In this document: positions 1 through 6,921 of the stretch, one piece after another | Position numbering within the stretch: the stretch's first letter is position 1 | How the letters are laid out: each line of letters starts with the position of its first letter | Source of the DNA: Anaerolineaceae bacterium | GTDB taxonomy: Bacteria; Chloroflexota; Anaerolineae; Anaerolineales; Anaerolineaceae | Assembly: GCA_027348305.1 (NCBI GenBank) | Contig: DAIEPS010000002.1 | Location: 1 to 30,532, forward strand | DNA length: 30,532 nucleotides | Direction of reading: 5' to 3' | Program-made: the position numbers and the translations under genes | Notes under the pieces: model-generated | Database searches by the model: none | Told to the model about the DNA's origin: nothing | The model's input: only the letters and a program-made list of their open reading frames with translations

Positions 1-969
1 ACCGATAAATTCGTTCCCCAATTGGCAACCGAAGTTCCGACCCTTGAAAATGGTGGAATCTCTGCCGATGGCAAGACCTGGACCTTCAAGATTCGTACTG
101 GTGTTAAATTCCACGAAGGTGGCGATCTAACTCCTTCTGATGTGGCCTACTCACTGCAACGTGGCATCCTCCAGGGTGGATATTCTTCTCCCCAATGGCT
201 GCTTGCTGAACCTTTCTTGGGTGTTGGCAATGATGACATCACCATGATCGTGGACCAAGGCGCTTCTGCTGATAGCCGCGAAACCCTTATCGCCAATCCC
301 CCGGATGTTCTGAAGAAAGCTTGCGAAACCGTAAAGGCCGCAATTGTTGCTGACGATGCCGCTGGAACTGTTACCTTGAACCTCGCTTCTGCATGGGGTC
401 CTTTACTGCCCACCCTCGCCAATGGCTGGGGTTCAATCATGGACAGTGAATGGGTCAAGGAAAAAGGTGGTTGGGATGGTAGCTGCGATACATGGCAGAA
501 CTTCTATGGCATGACCTCCGCTGAAGATCCCTTCAGCCCGATTGCCAATGGAACTGGCCCCTACAAACTCGAAAAATGGACTCCTGGCGAAGAAACTGTC
601 TTGACCAAATTCGATGGTTACTGGGGTACCCCCGCCAATATCAAGACCGTCATCCGCAAGGACATTGCTGAATTCGGAACTCGTTTCTCAATGCTCCAAC
701 AGGGTGATGCTGACATCATCTACGTTCCTGCAGAACAACGTCCTCAGGTTGACCCATTGGTTGGTGAGATGAGAGTCTTCGACCTGGCCAAGAACGTCTA
801 CAACGATCCTGTGGCAGTCTGCAAATACGACGAAACCGCCCTTGGACAGGCTAAATTCACCGCCTGCGCCGCTGGCGAAAAGGGTCTGGATCAACCCCTG
901 CGCTTGAATATCGGCCGTCCTCAGCTGCAACAGGATGTTCTGATCTTCAACTTCAACATCCAGCCGTAA
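1..969 (+). CDS. ABC transporter substrate-binding protein, family 5 (5' end outside window, C-terminally truncated)
   Basis: The reading frame is open from base 1, so the start lies upstream. The visible 322 codons match the SBP_bac_5 family (peptide, nickel or oligosaccharide binding): DGKTWTFKIRTGVKFHEG near the left edge, then NGTGPYKLEKWTPGEE and FSMLQQGDADIIYVP. These proteins are exported or lipid-anchored and pass substrate to DppB/DppC-type permeases, which follow here. The frame ends in TAA just after LIFNFNIQP. The intact family-5 protein at 3314-5281 has the equivalent INFGIKP at about residue 363 and continues for about 286 more residues. This protein therefore lacks the second half of the closing lobe. 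A strong hairpin follows 17 bases after the stop. It may be a decayed gene, a real short variant or an assembly join. The family call is firm; function is doubtful. Confidence 0.8.
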   Translation, partial: TDKFVPQLATEVPTLENGGISADGKTWTFKIRTGVKFHEGGDLTPSDVAYSLQRGILQGGYSSPQWLLAEPFLGVGNDDITMIVDQGASADSRETLIANPPDVLKKACETVKAAIVADDAAGTVTLNLASAWGPLLPTLANGWGSIMDSEWVKEKGGWDGSCDTWQNFYGMTSAEDPFSPIANGTGPYKLEKWTPGEETVLTKFDGYWGTPANIKTVIRKDIAEFGTRFSMLQQGDADIIYVPAEQRPQVDPLVGEMRVFDLAKNVYNDPVAVCKYDETALGQAKFTACAAGEKGLDQPLRLNIGRPQLQQDVLIFNFNIQP

Positions 970-986
970 GATTTACGTAATACAAA

Positions 987-1030
987 TATGCGGGAGCTTG
1001 AAAAAGCTCCCGCATAACAACTTTTATTTT
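987..1030 (+). terminator. Hairpin terminator after the truncated binding-protein gene
   Basis: A perfect 13-bp stem (TATGCGGGAGCTT, 987-999, with its complement 1004-1016) closes a GAAA loop. A T-rich run lies at 1022-1032, about six bases after the stem, and is interrupted by one A. It probably limits read-through from the binding-protein gene into the permease genes. Confidence 0.75.
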
Positions 1031-1067
1031 TTGGAGTGAACCAAAAATTATTTGGTTTATTCCAAAA
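1029..1067. promoter_or_regulatory. Nested palindrome upstream of the first permease gene
   Basis: Two inverted repeats share one centre. The outer arms are TTTTGGA (1029-1035) and TCCAAAA (1061-1067). The inner arms are AACCAAA (1039-1045) and TTTGGTT (1051-1057). They are separated by 3-by-3 unpaired bases (gtg/tat) and enclose an AATTA centre. It could be a DNA operator with two concentric half-site pairs or an mRNA hairpin 5' of the permease ribosome site at 1085. I recognise no known regulator site. Confidence 0.5.
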
Positions 1068-1095
1068 TGTAAAAATCATGAGTTGAGGTGTGTCG

Positions 1096-2160
1096 ATGAC
1101 CAATTACATTATTCGTCGTTTGCTTCTGGTCCCCGTTTTATTGTTTGGCGTTACCATGATCATTTTCATGTTACTCCAAACGATGGGTCCTGTGGAACGC
1201 TCTGCCTTGTTTGTCAGGGACTTTCCAAAGAATGAGAAGCAGATTGAAGGAATTATCAGAAAATACGACCTGGATGCTCCTTTCTATGTTCAGTATAAGA
1301 ACTGGATCGTGGGCAAGGTGGATCCAAATACTGGTATTCGAGAAGGTGGCATTCTTTTTGGTGACTTTGGATATTCTCGAACTGCATCGCAGCCAGTCAT
1401 TGACATCATAAAAAACAGGTTCCCAAACACACTTGATCTGACCTTGTGGGCGGTTTTCCCGGTCCTTTCAGTGGGCATCTGGTTGGGTGTAAAAGCGGCC
1501 GTCCATCAAAACGGATGGATCGACCAGGCCGCCCGTGTTTTCAGTATTGTAGGCACATCTTTCCCGACATTCGTTTTTGGCCTGCTCTTTCTAATGATTT
1601 TTTACGCGAAATGGGGATGGTTCCCCCCCGGCAAGATGTCAGATTGGGTAAATCAATTGATCTACTCCAGCCAGTTCCATCAGTACACAAAACTACTATC
1701 CATTGATGCACTGCTTAACGGCAGACTGGATGTCTTCTGGGATGCGATAAAACACATGCTCCTTCCCATCCTGACACTTTCTTACATCTCCTGGGCCACC
1801 TTTGTTCGTGTGACGCGTTCATCCATGCTTGAAACCTTGCGCATGGAATACGTTGTAACGGCTCGTTCCAAAGGATTGAAAGAATCAGACGTGATCAACA
1901 AACATGCCAAACCAAACGCGATGATCCCCATCACGACGCTGGCTGGTTTTCAGGTAATCGCCTTGCTCGGTGGCGTTGTCATCACTGAAACCGTGTTCAA
2001 TTATCCTGGTATCGGTCAAGCCGCAGCGGCAGCCGCCCAACAATTGGATGTGGTTACTGTTTTGGGCTTTGCACTTTTCAACGGTATGATTCTGATCACA
2101 GCCAACCTGGTTGTGGATATCCTTTATGGAATCATCGATCCTCGCGTACGGTTATCTTAA
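1096..2160 (+). CDS. ABC transporter permease, DppB/OppB type
   Basis: The 354-residue inner-membrane permease is the usual length for the family. It begins with a basic residue cluster and a first membrane helix (IIRRLLLVPVLLFGVTMIIF), has a large external loop at about residues 35-100, and five further helices. The cytoplasmic ATPase-coupling (EAA) loop is clear at about residues 250-275, with RSKGLKESDVINKHAKPNA, followed by a VVITETVFNYPGIG helix. I chose ATG 1096 because GAGGTG at 1085-1090 gives 5-base spacing; GTG 1090 would overlap that site. It pairs with the DppC-type permease 14 bases downstream. The ATPase subunits are not in the window, so they must be encoded elsewhere. The substrate (peptide or oligosaccharide) cannot be told from sequence. 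Confidence 0.93.
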   Translation: MTNYIIRRLLLVPVLLFGVTMIIFMLLQTMGPVERSALFVRDFPKNEKQIEGIIRKYDLDAPFYVQYKNWIVGKVDPNTGIREGGILFGDFGYSRTASQPVIDIIKNRFPNTLDLTLWAVFPVLSVGIWLGVKAAVHQNGWIDQAARVFSIVGTSFPTFVFGLLFLMIFYAKWGWFPPGKMSDWVNQLIYSSQFHQYTKLLSIDALLNGRLDVFWDAIKHMLLPILTLSYISWATFVRVTRSSMLETLRMEYVVTARSKGLKESDVINKHAKPNAMIPITTLAGFQVIALLGGVVITETVFNYPGIGQAAAAAAQQLDVVTVLGFALFNGMILITANLVVDILYGIIDPRVRLS

Positions 2161-2174
2161 CAAGGAGATTATTG

Positions 2175-3212
2175 ATGAATAGCACAATTCCTGCTGGAGA
2201 TAACTCCTTACTGAAAGAAACCGTTTCAGAACGCAAGATCACCTGGCTTGAACGTTTTCTTGGCCCTGAAAATTACCGCATCATTAAAGGGCTGCTTAGA
2301 ACCCCGGCATCAGTCATGGGGTTCATCCTCATTTTTCTTTTCGTTTTGGTCGCGATCTTTGCACCAGTGATCGCGCCCCCTGTCAATAACGATCCGTACA
2401 AGATTCCACGTGACGGATTCTCAGCAGAACCGAAACCCATGGGTGCTGCGTGGAAACGAAACGTGCCTGAAGTTCCATTCTGGTACCACGCATTGACCGG
2501 CAAAGATAAATGGGTCCATTTGTTCGGAACCTCTCAAGGTCAGTATGATATTTTCTACGGCCTGGTCTGGGGTACAAGGACTGCATTTAAAACCGGCTTC
2601 ATTGTGGTGGTTGCAACCTTTTTGATCGGCATTATTATCGGTTCGGTCTCGGCTTTTTATGGAGGGATCGTTGATAATATCATCATGAGGGTTGTGGATG
2701 TATTTATGACGTTACCCTTTATTCTGGCAGCAATGATCATGGCGGCAGTTTTGACCCCCGTCATAGGAAGGAGTCTGGTTCCTTCCATCCTCGCCTTGAT
2801 CGCTTTTGGCTGGATGAGTTATGCCAGGATCATCCGCGGTGATATTCTCTCGGTCAAGGAACGTGACTATGTGCTGGCCGCACGTGTGGTCGGTGTGAAA
2901 GACAGCCGTATTCTGTTCAAACACATTCTGCCGAACGCAGTCTTCCCGACCCTGGTTTATGCTTCGTTGGCCATTGGTGATGTTGTGCTCAGTTTTGCCA
3001 CCCTCTCCTTTCTCGGAATCGGAACTGAAGTGGGGTACGCCGACTGGGGCCAGATCTTGAGCTTCGCAAGGAACTGGATCACCAGTTTGACGCAGTATTG
3101 GTACATTGTGGTTTGGCCGGGTCTCATCCTGGTGCTGTTCGTCATGGGCTGGAACCTGGTTGGCGACGCTCTGCGTGATGTGCTCGATCCTCGTATGCGC
3201 GGCAAATCATAA
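2175..3212 (+). CDS. ABC transporter permease, DppC/OppC type
   Basis: The 345-residue inner-membrane protein is the second permease of the heterodimer. It has a soluble N-terminal region, a first helix at about residues 45-65 (VMGFILIFLFVLVAIFAPVIA), a long external loop containing HLFGTSQGQYDIFYGLVWGT as in OppC_N-type proteins, and five more helices. The EAA coupling loop near residue 240 reads DYVLAARVVGVKDSRILFKH, and the C-terminus ends DALRDVLDPRMRG, typical of DppC. ATG 2175 follows AAGGAG (2162-2167) at 7-base spacing; a TTG at 2172 is less likely. It is co-transcribed with the DppB-type gene and ends at a strong terminator. Confidence 0.93.
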   Translation: MNSTIPAGDNSLLKETVSERKITWLERFLGPENYRIIKGLLRTPASVMGFILIFLFVLVAIFAPVIAPPVNNDPYKIPRDGFSAEPKPMGAAWKRNVPEVPFWYHALTGKDKWVHLFGTSQGQYDIFYGLVWGTRTAFKTGFIVVVATFLIGIIIGSVSAFYGGIVDNIIMRVVDVFMTLPFILAAMIMAAVLTPVIGRSLVPSILALIAFGWMSYARIIRGDILSVKERDYVLAARVVGVKDSRILFKHILPNAVFPTLVYASLAIGDVVLSFATLSFLGIGTEVGYADWGQILSFARNWITSLTQYWYIVVWPGLILVLFVMGWNLVGDALRDVLDPRMRGKS

Positions 3213-3228
3213 TATTCCTGGCTTACAT

Positions 3229-3260
3229 CAGACCCCGGCTTAACCGGGGTCTGTCTTTTT
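3229..3260 (+). terminator. Intrinsic terminator of the Dpp-type permease operon
   Basis: A 10-bp GC-rich stem, CAGACCCCGG (3229-3238) with CCGGGGTCTG (3244-3253), closes a CTTAA loop and is followed directly by TCTTTTT. The stem base (AGACCCC/GGGGTCT) resembles the three longer palindromes at 18770, 20026 and 27918. Confidence 0.92.
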
Positions 3261-3275
3261 AATCTCACTATGCTT

Positions 3276-3281
3276 TATAAT
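3276..3281 (+). promoter_or_regulatory. Probable promoter of the family-5 lipoprotein gene (-10 TATAAT)
   Basis: A consensus TATAAT lies directly after the preceding terminator, with about 32 bases to the start codon at 3314. No good -35 hexamer is visible at 16-18 bases upstream. The terminator-then-promoter order argues that the lipoprotein is expressed separately from the permeases. Confidence 0.5.
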
Positions 3282-3313
3282 CTGAGTGAGCGTTACTTTT
3301 GAGGAGAAGACAG

Positions 3314-5281
3314 ATGGATTATCGTTATCGACAGATACTTGGCAAATTATCCCTGATCGCAATTGCGGCCGGTTTGGCTCTATCATCCTGCACGGCCACG
3401 AACAGTCAGACCACTCCAACTGAAGCGACTCCTGAACCTACAGTTGCGCCAACCCCCACAACCAAAGCCACCTCAAAATTGACGGTTTGCCTCGGGGAAG
3501 AACCCCAGACCCTTTATCTCTACGCCGGTTCAAGCCAGGCCATGTGGAGCGTGCTTGAAGCCATCTACGACGGCCCCATTGATACTAAAAACAACATGCC
3601 TGTTCCTGTCATCTTGAACGACTTACCGAGTTTGGAAAACGGCAGGGTCAAATTGCAATCAGCATCCGTCAGCCAGGGTGACAAGGTGGCCAACACCCAG
3701 GGAGATGTCGTGTCGCTGCAAAAAGGCGTCAAAGTCTTCCCTGAAGGCTGCACCATGGAATCTTGCGCCATTGAATGGGATGGTTCATCCGCGTTAAACC
3801 TGGTTCAAATGACTGCCGATTTCAGCCTGCTGCCCGGCATAAAATGGTCAGACGGCGAAGCGCTTACGGCAGAGGACTCTGTCTATTCATATCAACTCAG
3901 CGCCGACCCTGCAACCAAAGTGGTCAAGACCAACATTGACCGCACCACCGCTTATGAAGCCGTGGATGCCCAAACCGTAAAATGGACGGGAATCCCCGGC
4001 TACCTGACCACCAGGCCTTCCAGTTTCTTCTGGCTGCCGCAGCCAAAACACTTGCTTGAATCGCACACCGCCGAAGATCTCAACACCGCCGAGATCACCA
4101 ATAAGACCCCCATGGGTTGGGGGGCCTACAAGATCGCAGAGTGGATCCCCGGAAGTGAGGTCCGCCTGGTCAAGAACCCCAATTACTTCAAATCGTCAGA
4201 GGGCTTGCCTAAATTTGATGAATTGGTCTACCGCTTCTTGCCGACCGTACCGAATGCCGACCTTTCTCCGCTCGTCAACGGCGAGTGCGACATTATGGAT
4301 ACTTCCACCGGACTGGCGGATCAGATCCAGACGGTTCGTGAGCTTGAACTATCAGGCAAGTTGACTTCCTATTTCAGTCAGGGCCCCGCGTGGGAAGCCA
4401 TCAATTTTGGCATCAAACCGGCCTCTTATGATGCGGTATATAACCCTTATGAAGACCGGCCGGATTTCTTCAGCGACTTGCGCACGCGCCAGGCTTTTGC
4501 TTCCTGTATTAATCGCCCTGAGATAATCAAAGATGTATTGTTCAGTCAGTCGCAAATCCCGCCCACTTACCTGCCGCTCACCAATCCACTGGCTGTTCAG
4601 GGGCTGCCGGTGATCGGATATGACACTGCTGCCGGCATAAAGTTGCTTGAAGAGGTGGGTTGGCAAGACCAGGACGGCGACCCCAACACTCCGCGAACCG
4701 CGGTGGGTGTGGCAAATGTGTTCAACACGACACCATTTAGTATTACCTATTCTGTCTCAGACACCGCCCAAAACCGGCAAATCGCAGCGATCGTGGTGTC
4801 ATCCATGAAAGACTGCGGTGTGGAAGTCACCCCGCAATTCCTTGATCCTTCCGAACTGCTGGCAGCCGGGCCCGAGGGTCCACTGTTTGGGCGAAAATTT
4901 GACCTGGCACAATTGGGCTGGTCCTCCGGGAATATGCCCTCCTGTTTCTTGTATTCCTCCTCTGAGATCCCTGCTGAAAGCAACGGCTGGCTGGGGACGC
5001 ATTACGGCGGGGTCAACCTCACCGGTTATGCCAACCCGGATTACGACAAGGCATGCAGTGCAATGTTGAATTCCGGCCTGGATGCGGATACCTTCAACCA
5101 GAACAACCAGATAACCCAGCAGCTACTGGCAAATGACCTTCCGATGCTGCCGTTGTTCTACCAGGTCAAGGCTATGGCCTCACGGGTTGACCTGTGCGGT
5201 CTGGCATTGGATACCAGTGCTCGCAGCGGCCTCGGCAACATCGAAGCACTTGAAATTTCAAAGAGCTGCCCTGCGAAATAA
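3314..5281 (+). CDS. Substrate-binding lipoprotein of an ABC importer, family 5
   Basis: The 655-residue protein has a lipoprotein signal peptide: helix LSLIAIAAGLALSSC with a lipobox ending at Cys26. A Thr/Pro/Ala-rich linker runs from about residue 27 to 50, followed by an SBP_bac_5 domain to the end. Family landmarks include the FSLLPGIKWSDGEALTAEDSVYSYQ segment (split here for length: LLPGIKWSDGEALTAEDS), GWGAYKIAEWIPGSEVRLV, and FFSDLRTRQAFASCINRPEI at about residue 382. ATG 3314 is preceded by GAGGAG (3301-3306) at 7 bases; an in-frame TTG at 3299 is upstream of that site and unlikely. It probably sits on the outer face of the cytoplasmic membrane. It may serve the adjacent permeases, whose first binding protein is truncated. 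Ligand unknown. Confidence 0.9.
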   Translation: MDYRYRQILGKLSLIAIAAGLALSSCTATNSQTTPTEATPEPTVAPTPTTKATSKLTVCLGEEPQTLYLYAGSSQAMWSVLEAIYDGPIDTKNNMPVPVILNDLPSLENGRVKLQSASVSQGDKVANTQGDVVSLQKGVKVFPEGCTMESCAIEWDGSSALNLVQMTADFSLLPGIKWSDGEALTAEDSVYSYQLSADPATKVVKTNIDRTTAYEAVDAQTVKWTGIPGYLTTRPSSFFWLPQPKHLLESHTAEDLNTAEITNKTPMGWGAYKIAEWIPGSEVRLVKNPNYFKSSEGLPKFDELVYRFLPTVPNADLSPLVNGECDIMDTSTGLADQIQTVRELELSGKLTSYFSQGPAWEAINFGIKPASYDAVYNPYEDRPDFFSDLRTRQAFASCINRPEIIKDVLFSQSQIPPTYLPLTNPLAVQGLPVIGYDTAAGIKLLEEVGWQDQDGDPNTPRTAVGVANVFNTTPFSITYSVSDTAQNRQIAAIVVSSMKDCGVEVTPQFLDPSELLAAGPEGPLFGRKFDLAQLGWSSGNMPSCFLYSSSEIPAESNGWLGTHYGGVNLTGYANPDYDKACSAMLNSGLDADTFNQNNQITQQLLANDLPMLPLFYQVKAMASRVDLCGLALDTSARSGLGNIEALEISKSCPAK

Positions 5282-5291
5282 GATGGCAGGC

Positions 5292-5334
5292 AAGCCGGCC
5301 GATAAAAAATAAGGTTGGCTTAACGCCCTTTTTT
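5292..5334 (+). terminator. Probable terminator after the family-5 lipoprotein gene
   Basis: AAGCCGGCC (5292-5300) can pair with GGTTGGCTT (5313-5321), using two G-T pairs, around an A-rich loop. A run of six T follows at 5329-5334, seven bases after the stem, which is further than ideal. It overlaps the -35 region of the tRNA promoter. Confidence 0.45.
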
Positions 5335-5344
5335 GTGTTAAAAT
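5315..5344 (+). promoter_or_regulatory. Promoter of tRNA-Gln
   Basis: TTGGCT (5315-5320) and TAAAAT (5339-5344) are separated by 18 bases. Transcription would start near 5351, about 20 bases before the tRNA 5' end, a normal distance for a tRNA leader. Confidence 0.55.
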
Positions 5345-5370
5345 CTACTTCGCGATTAAGGAGTATCCCT

Positions 5371-5441
5371 TGGGGCATGGTGCAATGGCAGCACACCAGA
5401 CTTTGGATCTGTCTATCTTGGTTCGAATCCAGGTGCCCCAG
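5371..5441 (+). tRNA. tRNA-Gln (anticodon UUG)
   Basis: A complete cloverleaf can be folded. The acceptor stem is TGGGGCA (5371-5377) with TGCCCCA (5434-5440). The D stem is GTGC (5380-5383) with GCAC (5391-5394). The anticodon loop CTTTGGA (5401-5407) has TTG at 5403-5405. The T arm is CTTGG-TTCGAAT-CCAGG. A G discriminator stands at 5441. The U1-A72 pair and G73 are typical glutamine identity features. The anticodon stem has one C-U mismatch at its outer pair. The 3' CCA is not encoded (CCT follows), so CCA must be added by nucleotidyltransferase. Confidence 0.95.
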
Positions 5442-5476
5442 CCTGAAACAGAGCTGTATCATAAAAGAATGAGAGA

Positions 5477-5500
5477 GGTCGCTGCTAATTAGTTTCGACC
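5477..5500 (+). other. Short hairpin between tRNA-Gln and its terminator
   Basis: GGTCG (5477-5481) pairs with CGACC (5496-5500) around a 14-base loop. It lies in the tRNA 3' trailer, just before the terminator hairpin. It could be a trailer structure or part of a small RNA; nothing ties it to a known family. Confidence 0.3.
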
Positions 5501-5507
5501 CGGAAGG

Positions 5508-5548
5508 CGAGCCAGCAAAGTTGCATCCATGCTGTTGCTCGTTTTTTT
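5508..5548 (+). terminator. Intrinsic terminator between tRNA-Gln and glmU
   Basis: CGAGCCAGC (5508-5516) pairs with GCTG-TT-GCTCG (5531-5541), with a two-base bulge, and is followed directly by seven T (5542-5548). It ends the tRNA transcript. The T run is 31 bases before the glmU start, so it could alternatively attenuate read-through into glmU. Confidence 0.75.
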
Positions 5549-5579
5549 ATCAACTGGCGGCTCTCGATAGGAGTGAAAT

Positions 5580-6920
5580 ATGAATATTAACACCATCATC
5601 CTGGCGGCAGGGCAGGGCACGCGAATGTTATCTGATCTGCCCAAAGTGCTGCATCCGGTCAATAATAAACCTTTGATCCTCTATTCCATCCAGGCTGCGA
5701 AGGCCGCCGGTTCGAATCAACCCGTTGTCATCATCGGCAATGGTGCAGATGCCGTGAAGAAGACCGTCGGCGACGGTGCGCGTTTTGTGCTTCAAGCCGA
5801 GCGCCTCGGCACTGCTCATGCAGTCATGGTGGCCGAAACTGAATTGAAAGGGCAGGGGGACCTGGTTCTGGTTATCGCCGGGGATATGCCCCTGCTGACC
5901 GAAGCAACTTTAAAACAGTTGGTGCAGCGCCAGGGCTCGAACAAGGGACCATTAACCATGGTAACCGTCCATTCCAAAAACCCACGCGGATTTGGACGCG
6001 TCTTGCGCGGCATGGACGGCGAGATCAGGGCGATCGTCGAAGAAGCCCAGGCCAGCGCAGATGAGCTCAAAATTGACGAATTAAATGTTGGAGCGTATTG
6101 TTTCAACTCAGATTGGTTGTGGCAAGCGCTGAAGAAAGTTAAGCTTTCTCCAAAGGGAGAATATTACCTCACCGACCTGGTGGGCATCGCCGTGACAGAA
6201 GGCAGCCGGGTCGATTCCATCCAGTTGGAGGATGAAGAGGAAGCCCTTGGGGTGAACAACCGCATCCACCTGGCGGAAGCCGAACGCATCATCCGTAGAC
6301 GGGTGAACGAGGCCTACATGCTGTCCGGCGTCTCGATGATCGACCCCAATCAGGTGTATATTGAAGAGGGTGTTACCATTGGTAAAGACACTCTTCTGCA
6401 CCCCGGCACGCGTTTGAGCCGCGGAACCATCATCGGCGAAGGCTGTGAGATCGGCCCAAATACCATCATTGACGCATCCACCATTGGCAGCCATTGCCAT
6501 CTACTGGCTTCGGTGATCGAAGGGGCTGTCGTGGGAGATAATGTCGGCATGGGGCCCTTCTGCCACCTGCGCAAGGGCGCACACCTGGGTAATGGCGTGC
6601 ATATGGGCAATTTTGGTGAAGTAAAAGATTCCACCCTGGCGGCCGGTGTGAAAATGGGACATTTCTCATATATCGGCAACGCCACCATCGGTGAGAACGT
6701 GAATATCGGTGCGGGTACCATCACCTGCAATTTCGATGGAGAACACAAGCACCCTACCGTGATCGGTGCGGATGCCTTCATCGGCAGCGACACAATGCTG
6801 GTGGCGCCGTTGAAGATCGGCAAGGGTTCCAAAACCGGCGCCGGTTCGGTGGTCACCCACGATGTTGCGGATGGCGAGGTCGTGGCAGGCGTACCTGCCA
6901 GAAAAATGAAGGCGAAGTAA
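5580..6920 (+). CDS. glmU: Bifunctional UDP-N-acetylglucosamine pyrophosphorylase / glucosamine-1-phosphate N-acetyltransferase
   Basis: GlmU makes UDP-GlcNAc for peptidoglycan in the cytoplasm in two steps: acetylation of glucosamine-1-phosphate, then uridylyl transfer. The 446 residues fit the family (about 450-460). The N-terminal nucleotidyltransferase domain (about 1-225) starts with LAAGQGTRM (residues 8-16) and PKVLHPV, has QAERLGTAHA at 72-81, and the metal-binding Asp102 in AGDMPLL. The C-terminal left-handed beta-helix (about 240-446) shows repeated hexapeptides and the acetyltransferase signature GHFSYIGNATIGENVNIGAG followed by TCNFDG. ATG 5580 follows TAGGAG at 6 bases. The next gene starts one base after the stop, suggesting an operon of glmU, the CBS protein, cdd and recO. 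Confidence 0.97.
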   Translation: MNINTIILAAGQGTRMLSDLPKVLHPVNNKPLILYSIQAAKAAGSNQPVVIIGNGADAVKKTVGDGARFVLQAERLGTAHAVMVAETELKGQGDLVLVIAGDMPLLTEATLKQLVQRQGSNKGPLTMVTVHSKNPRGFGRVLRGMDGEIRAIVEEAQASADELKIDELNVGAYCFNSDWLWQALKKVKLSPKGEYYLTDLVGIAVTEGSRVDSIQLEDEEEALGVNNRIHLAEAERIIRRRVNEAYMLSGVSMIDPNQVYIEEGVTIGKDTLLHPGTRLSRGTIIGEGCEIGPNTIIDASTIGSHCHLLASVIEGAVVGDNVGMGPFCHLRKGAHLGNGVHMGNFGEVKDSTLAAGVKMGHFSYIGNATIGENVNIGAGTITCNFDGEHKHPTVIGADAFIGSDTMLVAPLKIGKGSKTGAGSVVTHDVADGEVVAGVPARKMKAK

Positions 6921-6921
6921 G

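Noticed and set aside
970..1095. Frameshifted remainder of the truncated binding protein
   Set aside because: None of the three + frames after 969 gives family-5 residues; the region is taken up by the terminator and the nested palindrome.
5442..5579. glmS-like ribozyme or other metabolite riboswitch before glmU
   Set aside because: The gap is short, has only two simple hairpins, and shows none of the conserved core sequences I know for such elements.
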